A program made the translations under genes and the position numbers. Below, piece by piece: positions 9,357 to 18,243 of a DNA stretch of 64,000 nucleotides (within the stretch, counting starts at the first letter, position 1; each line of letters starts with the position of its first letter). Under the pieces are notes generated by a model. It worked only from the letters and a program-made list of their open reading frames with translations, made no database searches and was not told the origin of the DNA. The stretch is from contig NZ_DF820425.1 in NCBI RefSeq assembly GCF_000617845.2, forward strand, positions 4,887,725-4,951,724. Direction: 5' to 3'. The stretch is from Bradyrhizobium sp. DOA9 (GTDB taxonomy: Bacteria > Pseudomonadota > Alphaproteobacteria > Rhizobiales > Xanthobacteraceae).

Positions 9357-9905
9357 TCAGGAGCTGCCGAAGGACGGAAAGATTCCCGCATAGGCGATAC
9401 ACCAGATGATGGCCTGGGTCGGCTGCATGTTGTCGTGGGGCAGCCCCTGCCCGGTCAGCGTGACCGCATTCGCCGCCAAGGTGAGGTTGCCAGGCGGAGC
9501 GATGAAGCCATTGAACTGGGGATCGATCGCAACCATGTTCGCAGACGTTCCGGGACCCGGGGCGGCGTTCTCTGCGTTGCCGGCGCCGAGTTGCAGGGCG
9601 TGCGTGTGCATGGTCATCTCGCCCGAGCTCAGGTTGACCGTCGGACTGCCGACGACCTCACCGATGAGGTAGTTCTGCAATCCCTGACCTTGCCCCTGGC
9701 TGATCGCGACCGAACCGTTGAGATTCGGCAAGGCGAAATTGGTCGTGCCGTTGCCGCCGTAATAAGTGCCGATGAGCGAAAATAACGGAGTGAAACTCTG
9801 AATTGCAACGATCTGGCCAAAGCATGGCAGCCAAGCATTGTTGAATCCGCTGGTGGCAAACTGGAACGTAAAGGCCTGAATTTCCCCGATATACGGATCT
9901 GACAT
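9357..9905 (-). CDS. Tail-collar (microcystin-dependent-protein-like) protein, copy 3
   Basis: This 182-aa protein belongs to the phage tail-collar family, which includes cyanobacterial microcystin-dependent protein. The family signature is visible as a start MSDPYIGEIQAF, then SLIGTYYGGNGTTNFALPNLNG and SGEMTMHTHAL, and a C-terminal QGLPHDNMQPTQAIIWCIAY. It is the most divergent of the three tandem copies: the usual CNG is replaced by CFG and LRGR by LNGS. A GAGGAG site lies upstream. No other phage gene is near, so it is not a prophage tail module. Confidence 0.85.
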   Translation of the reverse strand: MSDPYIGEIQAFTFQFATSGFNNAWLPCFGQIVAIQSFTPLFSLIGTYYGGNGTTNFALPNLNGSVAISQGQGQGLQNYLIGEVVGSPTVNLSSGEMTMHTHALQLGAGNAENAAPGPGTSANMVAIDPQFNGFIAPPGNLTLAANAVTLTGQGLPHDNMQPTQAIIWCIAYAGIFPSFGSS

Positions 9906-9941
9906 GGTGTCTCCTCGAGACTGAATATGGTCCGGTGCAGG

Positions 9942-10469
9942 CTAGCCGGGCGAAGGGAAGATGCCGTCGTTGCAGATGCAGTAATTGGCAACGACGGTCG
10001 GCATCATGTTGTCGTGCCCGAAGCTGTTGCCCGCCGGAGTGACGCAGGCTGCCATCGTCGCGTAGGGCGCTGCGTTCGCAACGGGCGCGTAGAGATTGCC
10101 CGTTGATGCGGTCGCAAGATGGACCGTCTGTCCGGGCGTGGGTGTCTCTCCCGTCCCTGTCGAGGACATCAGCGCATGACTATGGGTCGGCATTTCGCCT
10201 GCGACCAGCGTATGCGTTTCCTCTCCTCCCGTCTGGCCCAGCGCGTAGAACGGGAAGCCCTGCCCCTGCCCCTGTCCGATCGCTACGCGGCCGCGAAGAT
10301 CGGGGAGATTGAAGGTGTTGACGCCATCACCGCCATAGGTGGTGCCGATCACGGCATAGAGCACTTGATACTCCGAGATCGACATCGCCTGGCCGTTGCA
10401 GGCGAGCCAGCCATCGGGCACCCGCGGAAAGCCAAACAACCTGATCTCGCCGATAAACGGATCCGACAT
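9942..10469 (-). CDS. Tail-collar (microcystin-dependent-protein-like) protein, copy 2
   Basis: This 175-aa collar protein starts at ATG 10469 (MSDPFIGEIRLFGF), preceded by AGAGG. It shows GWLACNGQAMSI, IGTTYGGDGVNTFNLPDLRGRVAIGQGQGQG, GEMPTHSHALM and GHDNMMPTVVANYCIC. It is closely similar in layout to copies 1 and 3, with 36 bases to copy 3. Members of this family are usually surface or secreted structural proteins; no signal peptide is seen. Confidence 0.87.
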   Translation of the reverse strand: MSDPFIGEIRLFGFPRVPDGWLACNGQAMSISEYQVLYAVIGTTYGGDGVNTFNLPDLRGRVAIGQGQGQGFPFYALGQTGGEETHTLVAGEMPTHSHALMSSTGTGETPTPGQTVHLATASTGNLYAPVANAAPYATMAACVTPAGNSFGHDNMMPTVVANYCICNDGIFPSPG

Positions 10470-10574
10470 CGCCTCTGATCCTCTGCACGCGCGCCCCGAT
10501 GCGATCGGTGAATGCGCCATCTTCGAAATTGATGTGAAAAGAGCTCGGCTGCGAAAATGTCGCTGTTCAGCCGC

Positions 10575-11117
10575 CTAGTTTCGGCTCGGATAAATTCCCT
10601 GCGTCGCGATCAGATAGCCGATGACGAGATAGGGTTGCATGTTGTTGTGCGGCAGGCCTCCGCCTTCGTTCAACAGATTGGTACCGGACGCCAATGGCGT
10701 GTCCCCGCTCCCGGATGCCCCAAAGATCGCTTTCGGTTTATCGGATGGCAGCGTATTTGTGCCGAAGATGTTGCCGGCCGGCGAAGCGCCACGTCCGCTT
10801 CCCTGCGTCGCAATCGCCTGGATCAGATGATTGTGGGCAGGCAATTGAGCCGCAGTAAGCGTGACCGACATCGATCCGCTGATCATACCCAGGGGATATT
10901 GGCCGCTGCCACCTGACGAGCCGAGGATAGCACGACCCCGCAGGTCCGGCAGCGCGAAGTTTCGCACGCCATCGCCGCCGTAAAACGTGCCGAGCAGCGA
11001 GAACAGCGCTTGATTTGTCGTGATGGCCAGCAATGCTCCGTTGCATTGCGCCCAGCCTCTGGGAACGACGGCGCCCGCAAAAGGCATGATCTGGCCAAGA
11101 ACTGGCTGGTACGGCAT
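10575..11117 (-). CDS. Tail-collar (microcystin-dependent-protein-like) protein, copy 1
   Basis: This 180-aa protein begins MPYQPVLGQIMPFAG and carries GWAQCNGALLAI, LLGTFYGGDGVRNFALPDLRGRA, AAQLPAHNHLIQA and LPHNNMQPYLVIGYLIATQG, the complete tail-collar pattern. A strong GGGGAGGGG precedes the ATG. It is the first gene of the collar triad plus GNAT set and is divergent from the repeat autotransporter across a 376-base gap. Function is unknown. Confidence 0.87.
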   Translation of the reverse strand: MPYQPVLGQIMPFAGAVVPRGWAQCNGALLAITTNQALFSLLGTFYGGDGVRNFALPDLRGRAILGSSGGSGQYPLGMISGSMSVTLTAAQLPAHNHLIQAIATQGSGRGASPAGNIFGTNTLPSDKPKAIFGASGSGDTPLASGTNLLNEGGGLPHNNMQPYLVIGYLIATQGIYPSRN

Positions 11118-11493
11118 GACCCCTCCCCAAGAAGATCAGGCGCCCTGTCGTGTCGTGATGCGACGACGACCGATTCTAAATTAAAGAATGAACGAAAAAC
11201 GACCTACTCGCTAAGATTGTGAAACAGTCAGAGCCGACAGTCAAGCTCCAACACAACCAGAAATGCATCCTGCGGCATATTGTTTATCGGTGCACGATCG
11301 CTCTTTTGTTGCCGCGGCGCAACGGTTCTCTGGAAAGTTGCGCTCCGTGCGAGGCATTCAGCGATTTATCCGGTTCTCCGCTTGCCTTGTGCGCCGCGCC
11401 TCAGCCAAATACACGCAAGGATATACGTGAAAATTTGCACAATCAGGGATTTCAGCGCGGACCTCTTCGGAAAGGGGCCGCGAAGGGGGGCCG
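11118..11493. other. Divergent intergenic region, collar genes / autotransporter
   Basis: This 376-base gap separates the first collar gene from the autotransporter and must contain both promoters. Bases 11170-11290 are noticeably more AT-rich than the surroundings, as expected for promoters or transferred DNA. I see no third gene and no clear operator palindrome. Confidence 0.5.
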
Positions 11494-14400
11494 GTGAGTC
11501 ACGCAATTGCGGTGGCCGTGCCAGACATGAGTGGGGAATCGACGATCTCCGCGCGCAATGGCGGAGCTGTGGTTCGGCACGTCTTGCGGACTCTTTTGCG
11601 CGCGGTTCAACGCATCTGCATCGCGGCCGTCCTGATGCTCGGCGCCGTGATCGCGGCGAATGCTGCGTGCGATTTCTCGTCAGCGTCGCCCTCCGGCGGC
11701 ACGATCACGATGACCGGGACCGGCGCCGGCAACGCCGTCGGTCTTTGCGTGAGCAACGATACGGTACGCTGGGGCCTCTACGGCTCCTCGAACGGCGCCA
11801 ATCCGAGCATCGACGCCTTCAACAACTATCCGATGACCGCGGGGGGACTGACCCTCACGAACCTGAGCTACACGTCAGCCAAGGCCACTTACACGCTGGT
11901 GCCCGTCAACAACGGGGTCAACAACCAGCATACCGATGAATACGGCATCCAGATCAACACACTTTCCGGATCCGGCACCGATACGATCACCCTCTGGTAC
12001 ACGAGCACTTGTTCGCAGAGTGTGCCCTGTACCTCCGGCGTTCATCCCACCGACACCTCGTTCACGATCACGGTCAATCTGCCAAACCCGCCGACCGTGA
12101 CCTCGATATCGCCGACTGCCGGTCCGACCGCCGGCGGCACGACGGTCATCATCACCGGCACGAATCTCAGCACGACCACCGGAGCCGGCGGCGTGAAGTT
12201 CGGCGGCACCAATGCGGCGAGTTACACCGTCAATTCCAACACTCAGATCACGGCGACCTCGCCGGCCGGGGCGGCAGGCACCGTCGACGTCACGGTCACG
12301 ACATCGGTGGGAACATCGGCGACGTCGGCGGCCGATCAATTCACCTATGTCGCTGCACCGACCGTCACCTCGATCTCGCCGACGTCGGGTCCGGGCGCAG
12401 GCGGCACCACGGTGACGATCACCGGCACCAATTTTTCCGGGGCGACTGCCGTGAGTTTCGGAGCTGCGGCTGCGACGGGGTTCACCGTCGATTCCGTCAC
12501 CCAAATCACAGCGACCGCGCCGGCTGGGACAGGAACGGTCGATGTCAGGGTGACGACCGCCGGCGGCACATCCGCCACGTCGGCGGCGGACCAATTCACC
12601 TATATCGCCGCTCCCACGGTCACCTCGATCTCGCCGACGGCCGGTCCCACCGCCGGCGGCACCGCGGTGACAATCACCGGCACCAATTTCACCGGCGCGA
12701 CCGCGGTGATGTTCGGCGCGACGGCCGCGACGGGCTTCACTGTCAATTCCGCCACCCAGATCACCGCCACCTCGCCGGCGGGTACCGGAACTGTCGACGT
12801 CAGGGTGACGACGCCCGGCGGCACATCGGCCACCTCGGCGGCAGATCAGTTCACCTATGTTGCGACCCCGACCGTCACCTCGATCTCGCCGACCCTCGGC
12901 CCGCAGACCGGTGGCACGACGGTGGTCATCACCGGCACCAATTTCACCGGTGCGAGCGCCGTGACCTTCGGCGCGACGGCCGCGACGGGCTTCACCGTCA
13001 ATTCCGCCACCCAGATCACCGCGACCTCGCCGGCGGGCACCGGCACCGTCGACATCACCGTCACGACGCCCGGCGGGACGTCGGCGACGTCGGCGGCCGA
13101 TCAATTCACCTATGTCGCTGCACCGACGGTCACCTCGATTTCGCCGACCGCAGGTCCGGGCACAGGCGGCACCACGGTGACGATCACCGGCACCAATTTC
13201 ACCGGCGCAACCGCGGTGACCTTCGGCGCGACGGCCGCGACGGGCTTCACCGTCAATTCCGCCACCCAGATCACCGCGACCTCGCCGGCGGGTAGCGGCA
13301 CGGTCGACGTCAGGGTGACGACGGCCGGCGGCACCTCGGCAACATCAGCGGCGGATCAGTTCACCTATGTCGCGACCCCGACCGTCACCTCGATCTCGCC
13401 GACCCTCGGCCCGCAGGCCGGTGGCACGACGGTGGTCATCACCGGCACCAATTTCACCGGTGCGACTGCCGTCACCTTCGGCGCAACGGCTGCGACAGGT
13501 TTCACCGTCAATTCGGCGACCCAGATCACTGCGACCTCGCCGGCCGGGAGCGGCGTCGTGGACGTCAGAGTGACGACCACCGGCGGCACCTCGGCGACGT
13601 CAGCGGCGGATCAGTTCACCTATTTCGGCGCACCGACGGTGACCTCGATTTCGCCGACGGGCGGACCGCTGGCCGGCGGCACGTCGGTGACGGTCACGGG
13701 CACCAATTTCACCGGCGCGACCGCGGTGATGTTCGGCGCGACGGCCGCGACGGGCTTCACCGTCAATTCCGCAACCCAGATCACCGCGACTGCTCCCGCC
13801 GGAACCGGCACGGTTGACCTCACGGTCACAACACCGGGCGGCACATCGGCCACCTCCGCCGCGGATCAGTTCACCTACGCCGCGACCCCGACGGTGACAT
13901 CGGTTTCGCCCAATGCCGGCCCGACGACGGGTGGAACGTCGGTCACCATCACGGGCACTGCCTTCTCCGGCGCTACCGCCGTGAGGTTCGGCGCAACCAA
14001 CGCGACCAGCTTCACGGTCAATTCCGCAACCTCGATCACGGCGACTTCGCCAGCGGGCGCCGGCACAGTCGACGTCACCGTGACGACGCCGGGCGGAACA
14101 TCCGCGACATCGATGGCGGATCAATTCAACTACTCGCCAGCGCCGTCGGTGACGTCGATCTCCCCGACATCCGGCCCCGCGCTGGGCGGAACGTCAGTGG
14201 CGATCACCGGATCCGGCTTCACAGGTGTCACCGCCGTGAAATTCGGTGCCAACAATGCGACGAGCTTCACGGTCAACTCGGCCACGTCGATCACGGCGAC
14301 GTCACCGGCCGGCGCCGGCACGGTCGACGTCACGGTGACCACGGGCGGCGGGACCTCGCCGACCTCGGCCGCGGACCGGTTCGCCTATCTGTCCTCCACG

Positions 14401-15849
14401 ACCACGACCGCGGTGACATCGTCACAGAATCCGAGCAGCTACGGCCAGTCCGTCACCTTCACGGCCACCGTAAGCAGCTCGGGCGGAACGCCGACGGGAA
14501 CGGTGACCTTCAACGACGGCGGCACGCCGATCGGAACGTCAGCGCTGTCGGCAGGTGTCGCGACTTTCGCGACAGCCGCGCTCGCCATCGGCAATCACAC
14601 GATCACCGCGACCTACAACGGATCGCCGGCGTTTAATGCCTCGACCTCGGCGGCCCTGACCCAGTCCGTCGATATTCCCGCCGACAGCGCCAGGCTGCGC
14701 GCGCTTCAGGTCAACGTTACCAAGATCGTCGCACAAAGCTCGGGACAGGCGATCTCCGGCGCCATCGACACCGCCATCTCCGAAGGCTTCAGCAATGGCG
14801 GACAGTACATCACGCCGGGCGGCGGCGGGCTGCGCGTCAATTTCGCCGCCGCCCCCGATGGTGACGATGAGCCGCCAGCCGGTCGCCCAAGCGATCCGCA
14901 GAGCTCCAATGCCTATGCCGGCGACGGGCGCCCCGGCAGAACCGGCCGCGGGCCATCGCGGATCGACGACGCCTTCGCTGCGATCGATCGGGCGGCACCG
15001 ACCAAGGCGCCACCCGCGCGGTTCAGGCAACAAAAGGACTGGCTGTTCTGGATCGATGCACGCGGCACCGGCATCGACCGCTGGAGCTCGTCCGGCAATA
15101 TCGGTCAAGGGGCAACCCAGGCCACGCTCTATGGCCAGCAGATCAACCTGCTCTCCGGCCTGACCTACCGGGCTGCTCCCGATCTCCTGGTTGGCGTGGT
15201 CGGCGGCTACGAGAATTTCAGCTACACCCAGACCGACATCAACGGAAAGCTGAAGGGCGACGGCTGGACCGTCGGCGCCTATCTCGGCTGGAAGCTCATC
15301 CCGACGCTGCGCTACGACGTGGCGGTGACCTATTCCGGCATCGGCTATGACGGCACCGCCGGCACGGCCCAGGGCAATTTCAACGGCAATCGCTGGATGT
15401 TCGCGACCGGCTTCACCGGCAGTTACAGCTGGGCCAATTTCAACATCGAGCCGTCGGCCAAGGTGTACGCGCTGTGGGAGCGGGAAAACGCCTATGTCGA
15501 TTCGCTCGGCACCCAGCAGGCCGCCCGGACCTTCTCGAGCGGCCGTGCGTCGGCGGGCAACAGGGTGTCCTACCCCGTGCCTTGGCTCGATAGCGTGCTG
15601 CTGTTGCCTTATGCCGGCGTGTATGGCGACTACTACTTCACCCAGGACGATGCTGCCGCAATCGTTGCCGCGGGCGGCATCCCGCTGGCTTCGACGCCGC
15701 TGCTCCAGGGTTGGTCGGCGCGTGTCACGGGCGGCATCGGCGCAAGGCTCGCCAGCGGCGCCACGGTCGGCTTCGGCGCCGAACTCGGCGGCATCGGCGG
15801 CAACACGCAGATCTGGACATTCTCGGGACGGGCGCGCATCCCGTTCTGA
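11494..15849 (+). CDS. IPT/TIG-repeat autotransporter (adhesin-like)
   Basis: This 1451-aa protein is probably a type V secreted surface protein. From the GTG start (preceded by GAAGGGGGG) an extended signal region ends near residue 57 (VIAANAAC). Residues about 58-199 are a unique N-terminal domain. Nine IPT/TIG domains follow (about 200-968), each starting PTVTSISP and ending DQFTY, mostly with a strict 85-residue period. A bacterial Ig-like domain follows (about 969-1060), then a linker and a C-terminal autotransporter beta-barrel (about 1182-1451) ending in Phe (RARIPF). The passenger may act in adhesion or biofilm formation; that is inference. Confidence 0.85.
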   Translation: MSHAIAVAVPDMSGESTISARNGGAVVRHVLRTLLRAVQRICIAAVLMLGAVIAANAACDFSSASPSGGTITMTGTGAGNAVGLCVSNDTVRWGLYGSSNGANPSIDAFNNYPMTAGGLTLTNLSYTSAKATYTLVPVNNGVNNQHTDEYGIQINTLSGSGTDTITLWYTSTCSQSVPCTSGVHPTDTSFTITVNLPNPPTVTSISPTAGPTAGGTTVIITGTNLSTTTGAGGVKFGGTNAASYTVNSNTQITATSPAGAAGTVDVTVTTSVGTSATSAADQFTYVAAPTVTSISPTSGPGAGGTTVTITGTNFSGATAVSFGAAAATGFTVDSVTQITATAPAGTGTVDVRVTTAGGTSATSAADQFTYIAAPTVTSISPTAGPTAGGTAVTITGTNFTGATAVMFGATAATGFTVNSATQITATSPAGTGTVDVRVTTPGGTSATSAADQFTYVATPTVTSISPTLGPQTGGTTVVITGTNFTGASAVTFGATAATGFTVNSATQITATSPAGTGTVDITVTTPGGTSATSAADQFTYVAAPTVTSISPTAGPGTGGTTVTITGTNFTGATAVTFGATAATGFTVNSATQITATSPAGSGTVDVRVTTAGGTSATSAADQFTYVATPTVTSISPTLGPQAGGTTVVITGTNFTGATAVTFGATAATGFTVNSATQITATSPAGSGVVDVRVTTTGGTSATSAADQFTYFGAPTVTSISPTGGPLAGGTSVTVTGTNFTGATAVMFGATAATGFTVNSATQITATAPAGTGTVDLTVTTPGGTSATSAADQFTYAATPTVTSVSPNAGPTTGGTSVTITGTAFSGATAVRFGATNATSFTVNSATSITATSPAGAGTVDVTVTTPGGTSATSMADQFNYSPAPSVTSISPTSGPALGGTSVAITGSGFTGVTAVKFGANNATSFTVNSATSITATSPAGAGTVDVTVTTGGGTSPTSAADRFAYLSSTTTTAVTSSQNPSSYGQSVTFTATVSSSGGTPTGTVTFNDGGTPIGTSALSAGVATFATAALAIGNHTITATYNGSPAFNASTSAALTQSVDIPADSARLRALQVNVTKIVAQSSGQAISGAIDTAISEGFSNGGQYITPGGGGLRVNFAAAPDGDDEPPAGRPSDPQSSNAYAGDGRPGRTGRGPSRIDDAFAAIDRAAPTKAPPARFRQQKDWLFWIDARGTGIDRWSSSGNIGQGATQATLYGQQINLLSGLTYRAAPDLLVGVVGGYENFSYTQTDINGKLKGDGWTVGAYLGWKLIPTLRYDVAVTYSGIGYDGTAGTAQGNFNGNRWMFATGFTGSYSWANFNIEPSAKVYALWERENAYVDSLGTQQAARTFSSGRASAGNRVSYPVPWLDSVLLLPYAGVYGDYYFTQDDAAAIVAAGGIPLASTPLLQGWSARVTGGIGARLASGATVGFGAELGGIGGNTQIWTFSGRARIPF
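12091..14397 (+). repeat. Nine tandem IPT/TIG coding repeats, 255-bp period
   Basis: Units begin at about 12091, 12358, 12613, 12868, 13123, 13378, 13633, 13888 and 14143. After the first unit, which is 12 bases longer, the period is exactly 255 bp. Middle units share long stretches that are identical at the DNA level, especially around the codons for TGTNFTGA and ATGFTVNSATQITAT, while the outer units (1, 8, 9) are more diverged. This points to recent expansion or gene conversion within the array. Confidence 0.9.
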
Positions 15850-15891
15850 TCAGCCAGGCAGCGTCGCAACGCGCCGGCTGGATTTACCTCT

Positions 15892-16827
15892 TCAGTAGAG
15901 GCCGCGGCCGCTGAGGATGCTGCGGGCTTCGGCCGCGCCGTCCGAGGTATAGCCGGCCGACGGAGCACTCTGGCTCGCGTAACGGCCCTCCTCGTCATAG
16001 GACACCGCGCGGGCGTTCGGGAGCGCCCGGCCCCGGCCGCGGGTCGAAGCCGACATTTCCGAGGTCGCATTGAGCGAGGCCATGTCGGCCGAGGTGCTGC
16101 CGAGGTTGTACGGCCGCCCCTCCGGCATCGGCACGTCGCCGCGAAGGGCGCCGCGGGACGAGGACGGCAGCTCCGGCACGAACGGCTTGGCCGAGGCGAC
16201 CCGGACCATCGAGGGCGACGGCGCCGGAACGCCGGTGCGCAGCGTCGCCAGAAGCTGACGGTCGTCAGAGCCTTCGAGCGGCGCCCGGCCGACATATTCG
16301 ACCCGGACCTTGGCGACGCCATTGCCTTTGAATTCAAGTAGTTCGGCGGCCTTGTTCGAGACGTCGATGAGGCGGTTGCCGTGATAGGGTCCGCGGTCGT
16401 TGACGCGGACGATCAGCGACTTGCCGTTCGAGATGTTGGTGACCCGGGCGTAGGACGGCATCGGCAGGGTCGGATGCGCGGCGGTCAGCGAGGTCATGTC
16501 GAACACCTCGCCGTTGGCCGTCAGGCGGCCGTGGAAATCATCGCCGTACCAGGACGCCATGCCCTCGGCGCGGTAGTTGACGTCCTCCTCCGGGACGTAG
16601 GTCCTGCCCGCCACGACATAGGGCTTTCCGACGCGGTAGGTGCCACCGCCCTTCGGGACCGGGTCGCCGAAGGCCACCACACGCGGGCTCGAGGACACGC
16701 CGTATTTCGGATCGACGCGGCTGGCGAACTTGTTCGAGGAGGCGCAATTGGCGAGCGCAAGGCAGGTCGCGACCGCCGCAACGCCGCGCGCGGCCCGCAA
16801 AACCGAATCTGACCGACGGATCCCCAT
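15892..16827 (-). CDS. rlpA: RlpA family septal ring lytic transglycosylase lipoprotein
   Basis: RlpA cleaves naked peptidoglycan glycan strands at the septum. The 311-aa protein starts at ATG 16827 (MGIRRSDSVLRAARG); a lipobox LANC places the acylated Cys near residue 28. The double-psi barrel domain contains GMASWYGDDFHGRLTANGEVFDM, TAAHPTLPMPSYARVTN and VRVNDRGPYHGNRLIDVS, which include the catalytic-region residues of the family. No SPOR domain is seen; the C-terminal 100 residues are low-complexity. It is convergent with the autotransporter. Confidence 0.9.
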   Translation of the reverse strand: MGIRRSDSVLRAARGVAAVATCLALANCASSNKFASRVDPKYGVSSSPRVVAFGDPVPKGGGTYRVGKPYVVAGRTYVPEEDVNYRAEGMASWYGDDFHGRLTANGEVFDMTSLTAAHPTLPMPSYARVTNISNGKSLIVRVNDRGPYHGNRLIDVSNKAAELLEFKGNGVAKVRVEYVGRAPLEGSDDRQLLATLRTGVPAPSPSMVRVASAKPFVPELPSSSRGALRGDVPMPEGRPYNLGSTSADMASLNATSEMSASTRGRGRALPNARAVSYDEEGRYASQSAPSAGYTSDGAAEARSILSGRGLY

Positions 16828-17185
16828 GCGCCCCAAATACCACTTCGCCGGAGGCGTACCCAACCCGCTTTGGTGACGGGGAGCGCTGTCCGGTCCTTCA
16901 GATTCCGAGGCGGCCCACCACCGCATCGGACGTGGTAAGGATAACGCAACCCGAACGCGGCGGAAATGGGGAGCCCGCGGCGATCGCGCCGGGATGGTAA
17001 ACGGGACGTTCGCATTTTTCCGTTGTTCTACGGGACGATGGCGCCCGCATTGTGCCAGCGCTGGGCATCCTGTTGCGCCAAATCCTCACTCCACCCCCAT
17101 TGTCGCGCCGCTGGCCGAAATTCTTTTGACTGTGCAAGGCCGCACGCGTTCTCTCGGATGCAAGGGCGGGATTTGGAATTTAACG
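16828..17185. other. Intergenic region upstream of rlpA
   Basis: About 358 bases lie between rlpA and the next small frame. They should hold the rlpA promoter. I find no gene, RNA or clear palindrome here. Confidence 0.4.
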
Positions 17186-17275
17186 ATGATCGAGACGGTT
17201 TCGGCACTGATGGGTCTGGTAAGCGCGGGGATCTTCCTGGCCCATGCGTTCGAAGGTTACCGCACGAGGGCCTGA
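17186..17275 (+). CDS. Putative 29-aa membrane peptide
   Basis: The frame from ATG 17186 encodes MIETVSALMGLVSAGIFLAH and a short polar tail EGYRTRA, one hydrophobic helix of about 17 residues. A GGA lies about nine bases upstream. The compact helix plus charged tail is what a real small membrane protein looks like, but with 29 codons chance cannot be excluded. It is the first of three short plus-strand frames in 600 bases. Confidence 0.4.
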   Translation: MIETVSALMGLVSAGIFLAHAFEGYRTRA

Positions 17276-17378
17276 AGGCACTCGCGCGGGCGGCAAGCAT
17301 CACCTCTTTCAATGCGGCGCGTTCGGGACGGTCTGGTCGATCCGATTGCGCATCGAACACGAGAGCGGCAGGTGTCCC

Positions 17379-17477
17379 ATGCGTAACCATGACCTCGTAT
17401 CCGATGGCTTCCTGGCCTTGACCGCCGGCGGCTTGGTGCTGCTCTGCTCGAGCCTCGTCGCGCTGGCGTTTGCCTGA
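17379..17477 (+). CDS. Putative 32-aa membrane peptide
   Basis: ATG 17379, preceded by AGGTG, opens a 32-codon frame with residues 12-32 (ALTAGGLVLLCSSLVALAFA) strongly hydrophobic. It ends right after the helix. No family is recognised. It lies between two other short plus-strand frames. Confidence 0.4.
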   Translation: MRNHDLVSDGFLALTAGGLVLLCSSLVALAFA

Positions 17478-17630
17478 GCCGCGCGTCCATCTTCCAACGC
17501 TCGTTTCCAACACGGCTCCATTGCGGCGCAGCGGGCGCGGGCCGTCCCTGCTCCCATTCAGTTGATTGAATTTTTGCGGCCGGCGCCTCGACGTATTTGC
17601 AAGAGGCCATCACCAACGAGGGTGACGCAA

Positions 17631-17759
17631 ATGCTTGCCGAGAAATTCTTCCTGGTCCTGGAATCCCTGATCCGCGGCGACCGCACCTATCCGGATGGAA
17701 GCCCCCGGGTCATCAGCACCTCCCCGCACGTGCCGGTCAGGCCGACACCGCCGAAATAG
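17631..17759 (+). CDS. Small hypothetical protein, 42 aa
   Basis: ATG 17631 follows GAGGGTGA at good spacing. The product starts MLAEKFFLVLESLIRGDRTY and continues with a Pro/Ser-rich tail (SPRVISTSPHVPVRPTPPK). The amphipathic N-terminal helix followed by VISTSPHVPV looks like a conserved Bradyrhizobium small protein of unknown function; that recollection is not verified here. Confidence 0.5.
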   Translation: MLAEKFFLVLESLIRGDRTYPDGSPRVISTSPHVPVRPTPPK

Positions 17760-17792
17760 CCGACGCCTCCATCAGCCGGCGACACCCGCCGC

Positions 17793-18083
17793 TCAGCGCA
17801 GACCCAACAGCGAGCGGTGGTAGAGGCTGTCGCGGGCCTCGTTCTGACAGACGAAGCTGCCGTCGAAGCCCTGGCCGTAGCGCTTCTGCCCCTTGCGGTA
17901 GTAGACGCCCTTCCTGAAGTCGAGCCATACCACCTTGTCGTGCGGGCAATGACGCTGGGCCTGCGCTTCGTAGCGAAACGGCGTCAGCGACGTCGCCGAG
18001 ACCTCGGCGCCGCCTGTACCGACCAGCATGGCGCCAGCGCATGCGATTGCGCCGAACCACTTGCCAAAGTCCCACCGAGACAC
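17793..18083 (-). CDS. Small exported hypothetical protein
   Basis: I choose GTG 18083, preceded by a strong GGGAGG, giving 96 aa; the frame extends upstream but without coding character. Residues 1-40 form a signal peptide (WFGAIACAGAMLVGTGG). The mature part has the pattern CPHDKVVWLDFRKGVYYRKGQKRYG and DGSFVCQNEA, a two-cysteine module that I have seen in other small exported proteobacterial proteins. It is probably periplasmic. Function is unknown. Confidence 0.7.
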   Translation of the reverse strand: MSRWDFGKWFGAIACAGAMLVGTGGAEVSATSLTPFRYEAQAQRHCPHDKVVWLDFRKGVYYRKGQKRYGQGFDGSFVCQNEARDSLYHRSLLGLR

Positions 18084-18243
18084 GCCCCGCCTCCCGCTCG
18101 CCGCCGTCCCCTGACCGGCCGGTCGGCACGGTAGCACGAAACGGCCCAGCCCGCGGAAGGCGAGGCGCGCGTCGTGTCTTCCGCCAGCCATCTTGTCGGG
18201 GTACACGACGGCGAGATCGTCTCGATGCGAGGGTGTTGCCCGA

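Noticed and set aside
9357..11117. Prophage remnant called from the collar genes
   Set aside because: There are no capsid, terminase, tail tube, lysis or integrase genes within this block, and the family occurs outside phages.
11875..13104. Long minus-strand reading frame of 409 codons opposite the IPT repeats
   Set aside because: Its Arg/Gly-rich composition mirrors the repeat codons of the autotransporter; no protein family pattern or start signal.
12091..14397. CRISPR-like regular repeats
   Set aside because: The 255-bp units are in-frame protein repeats of IPT/TIG domains, without short spacers or cas genes.
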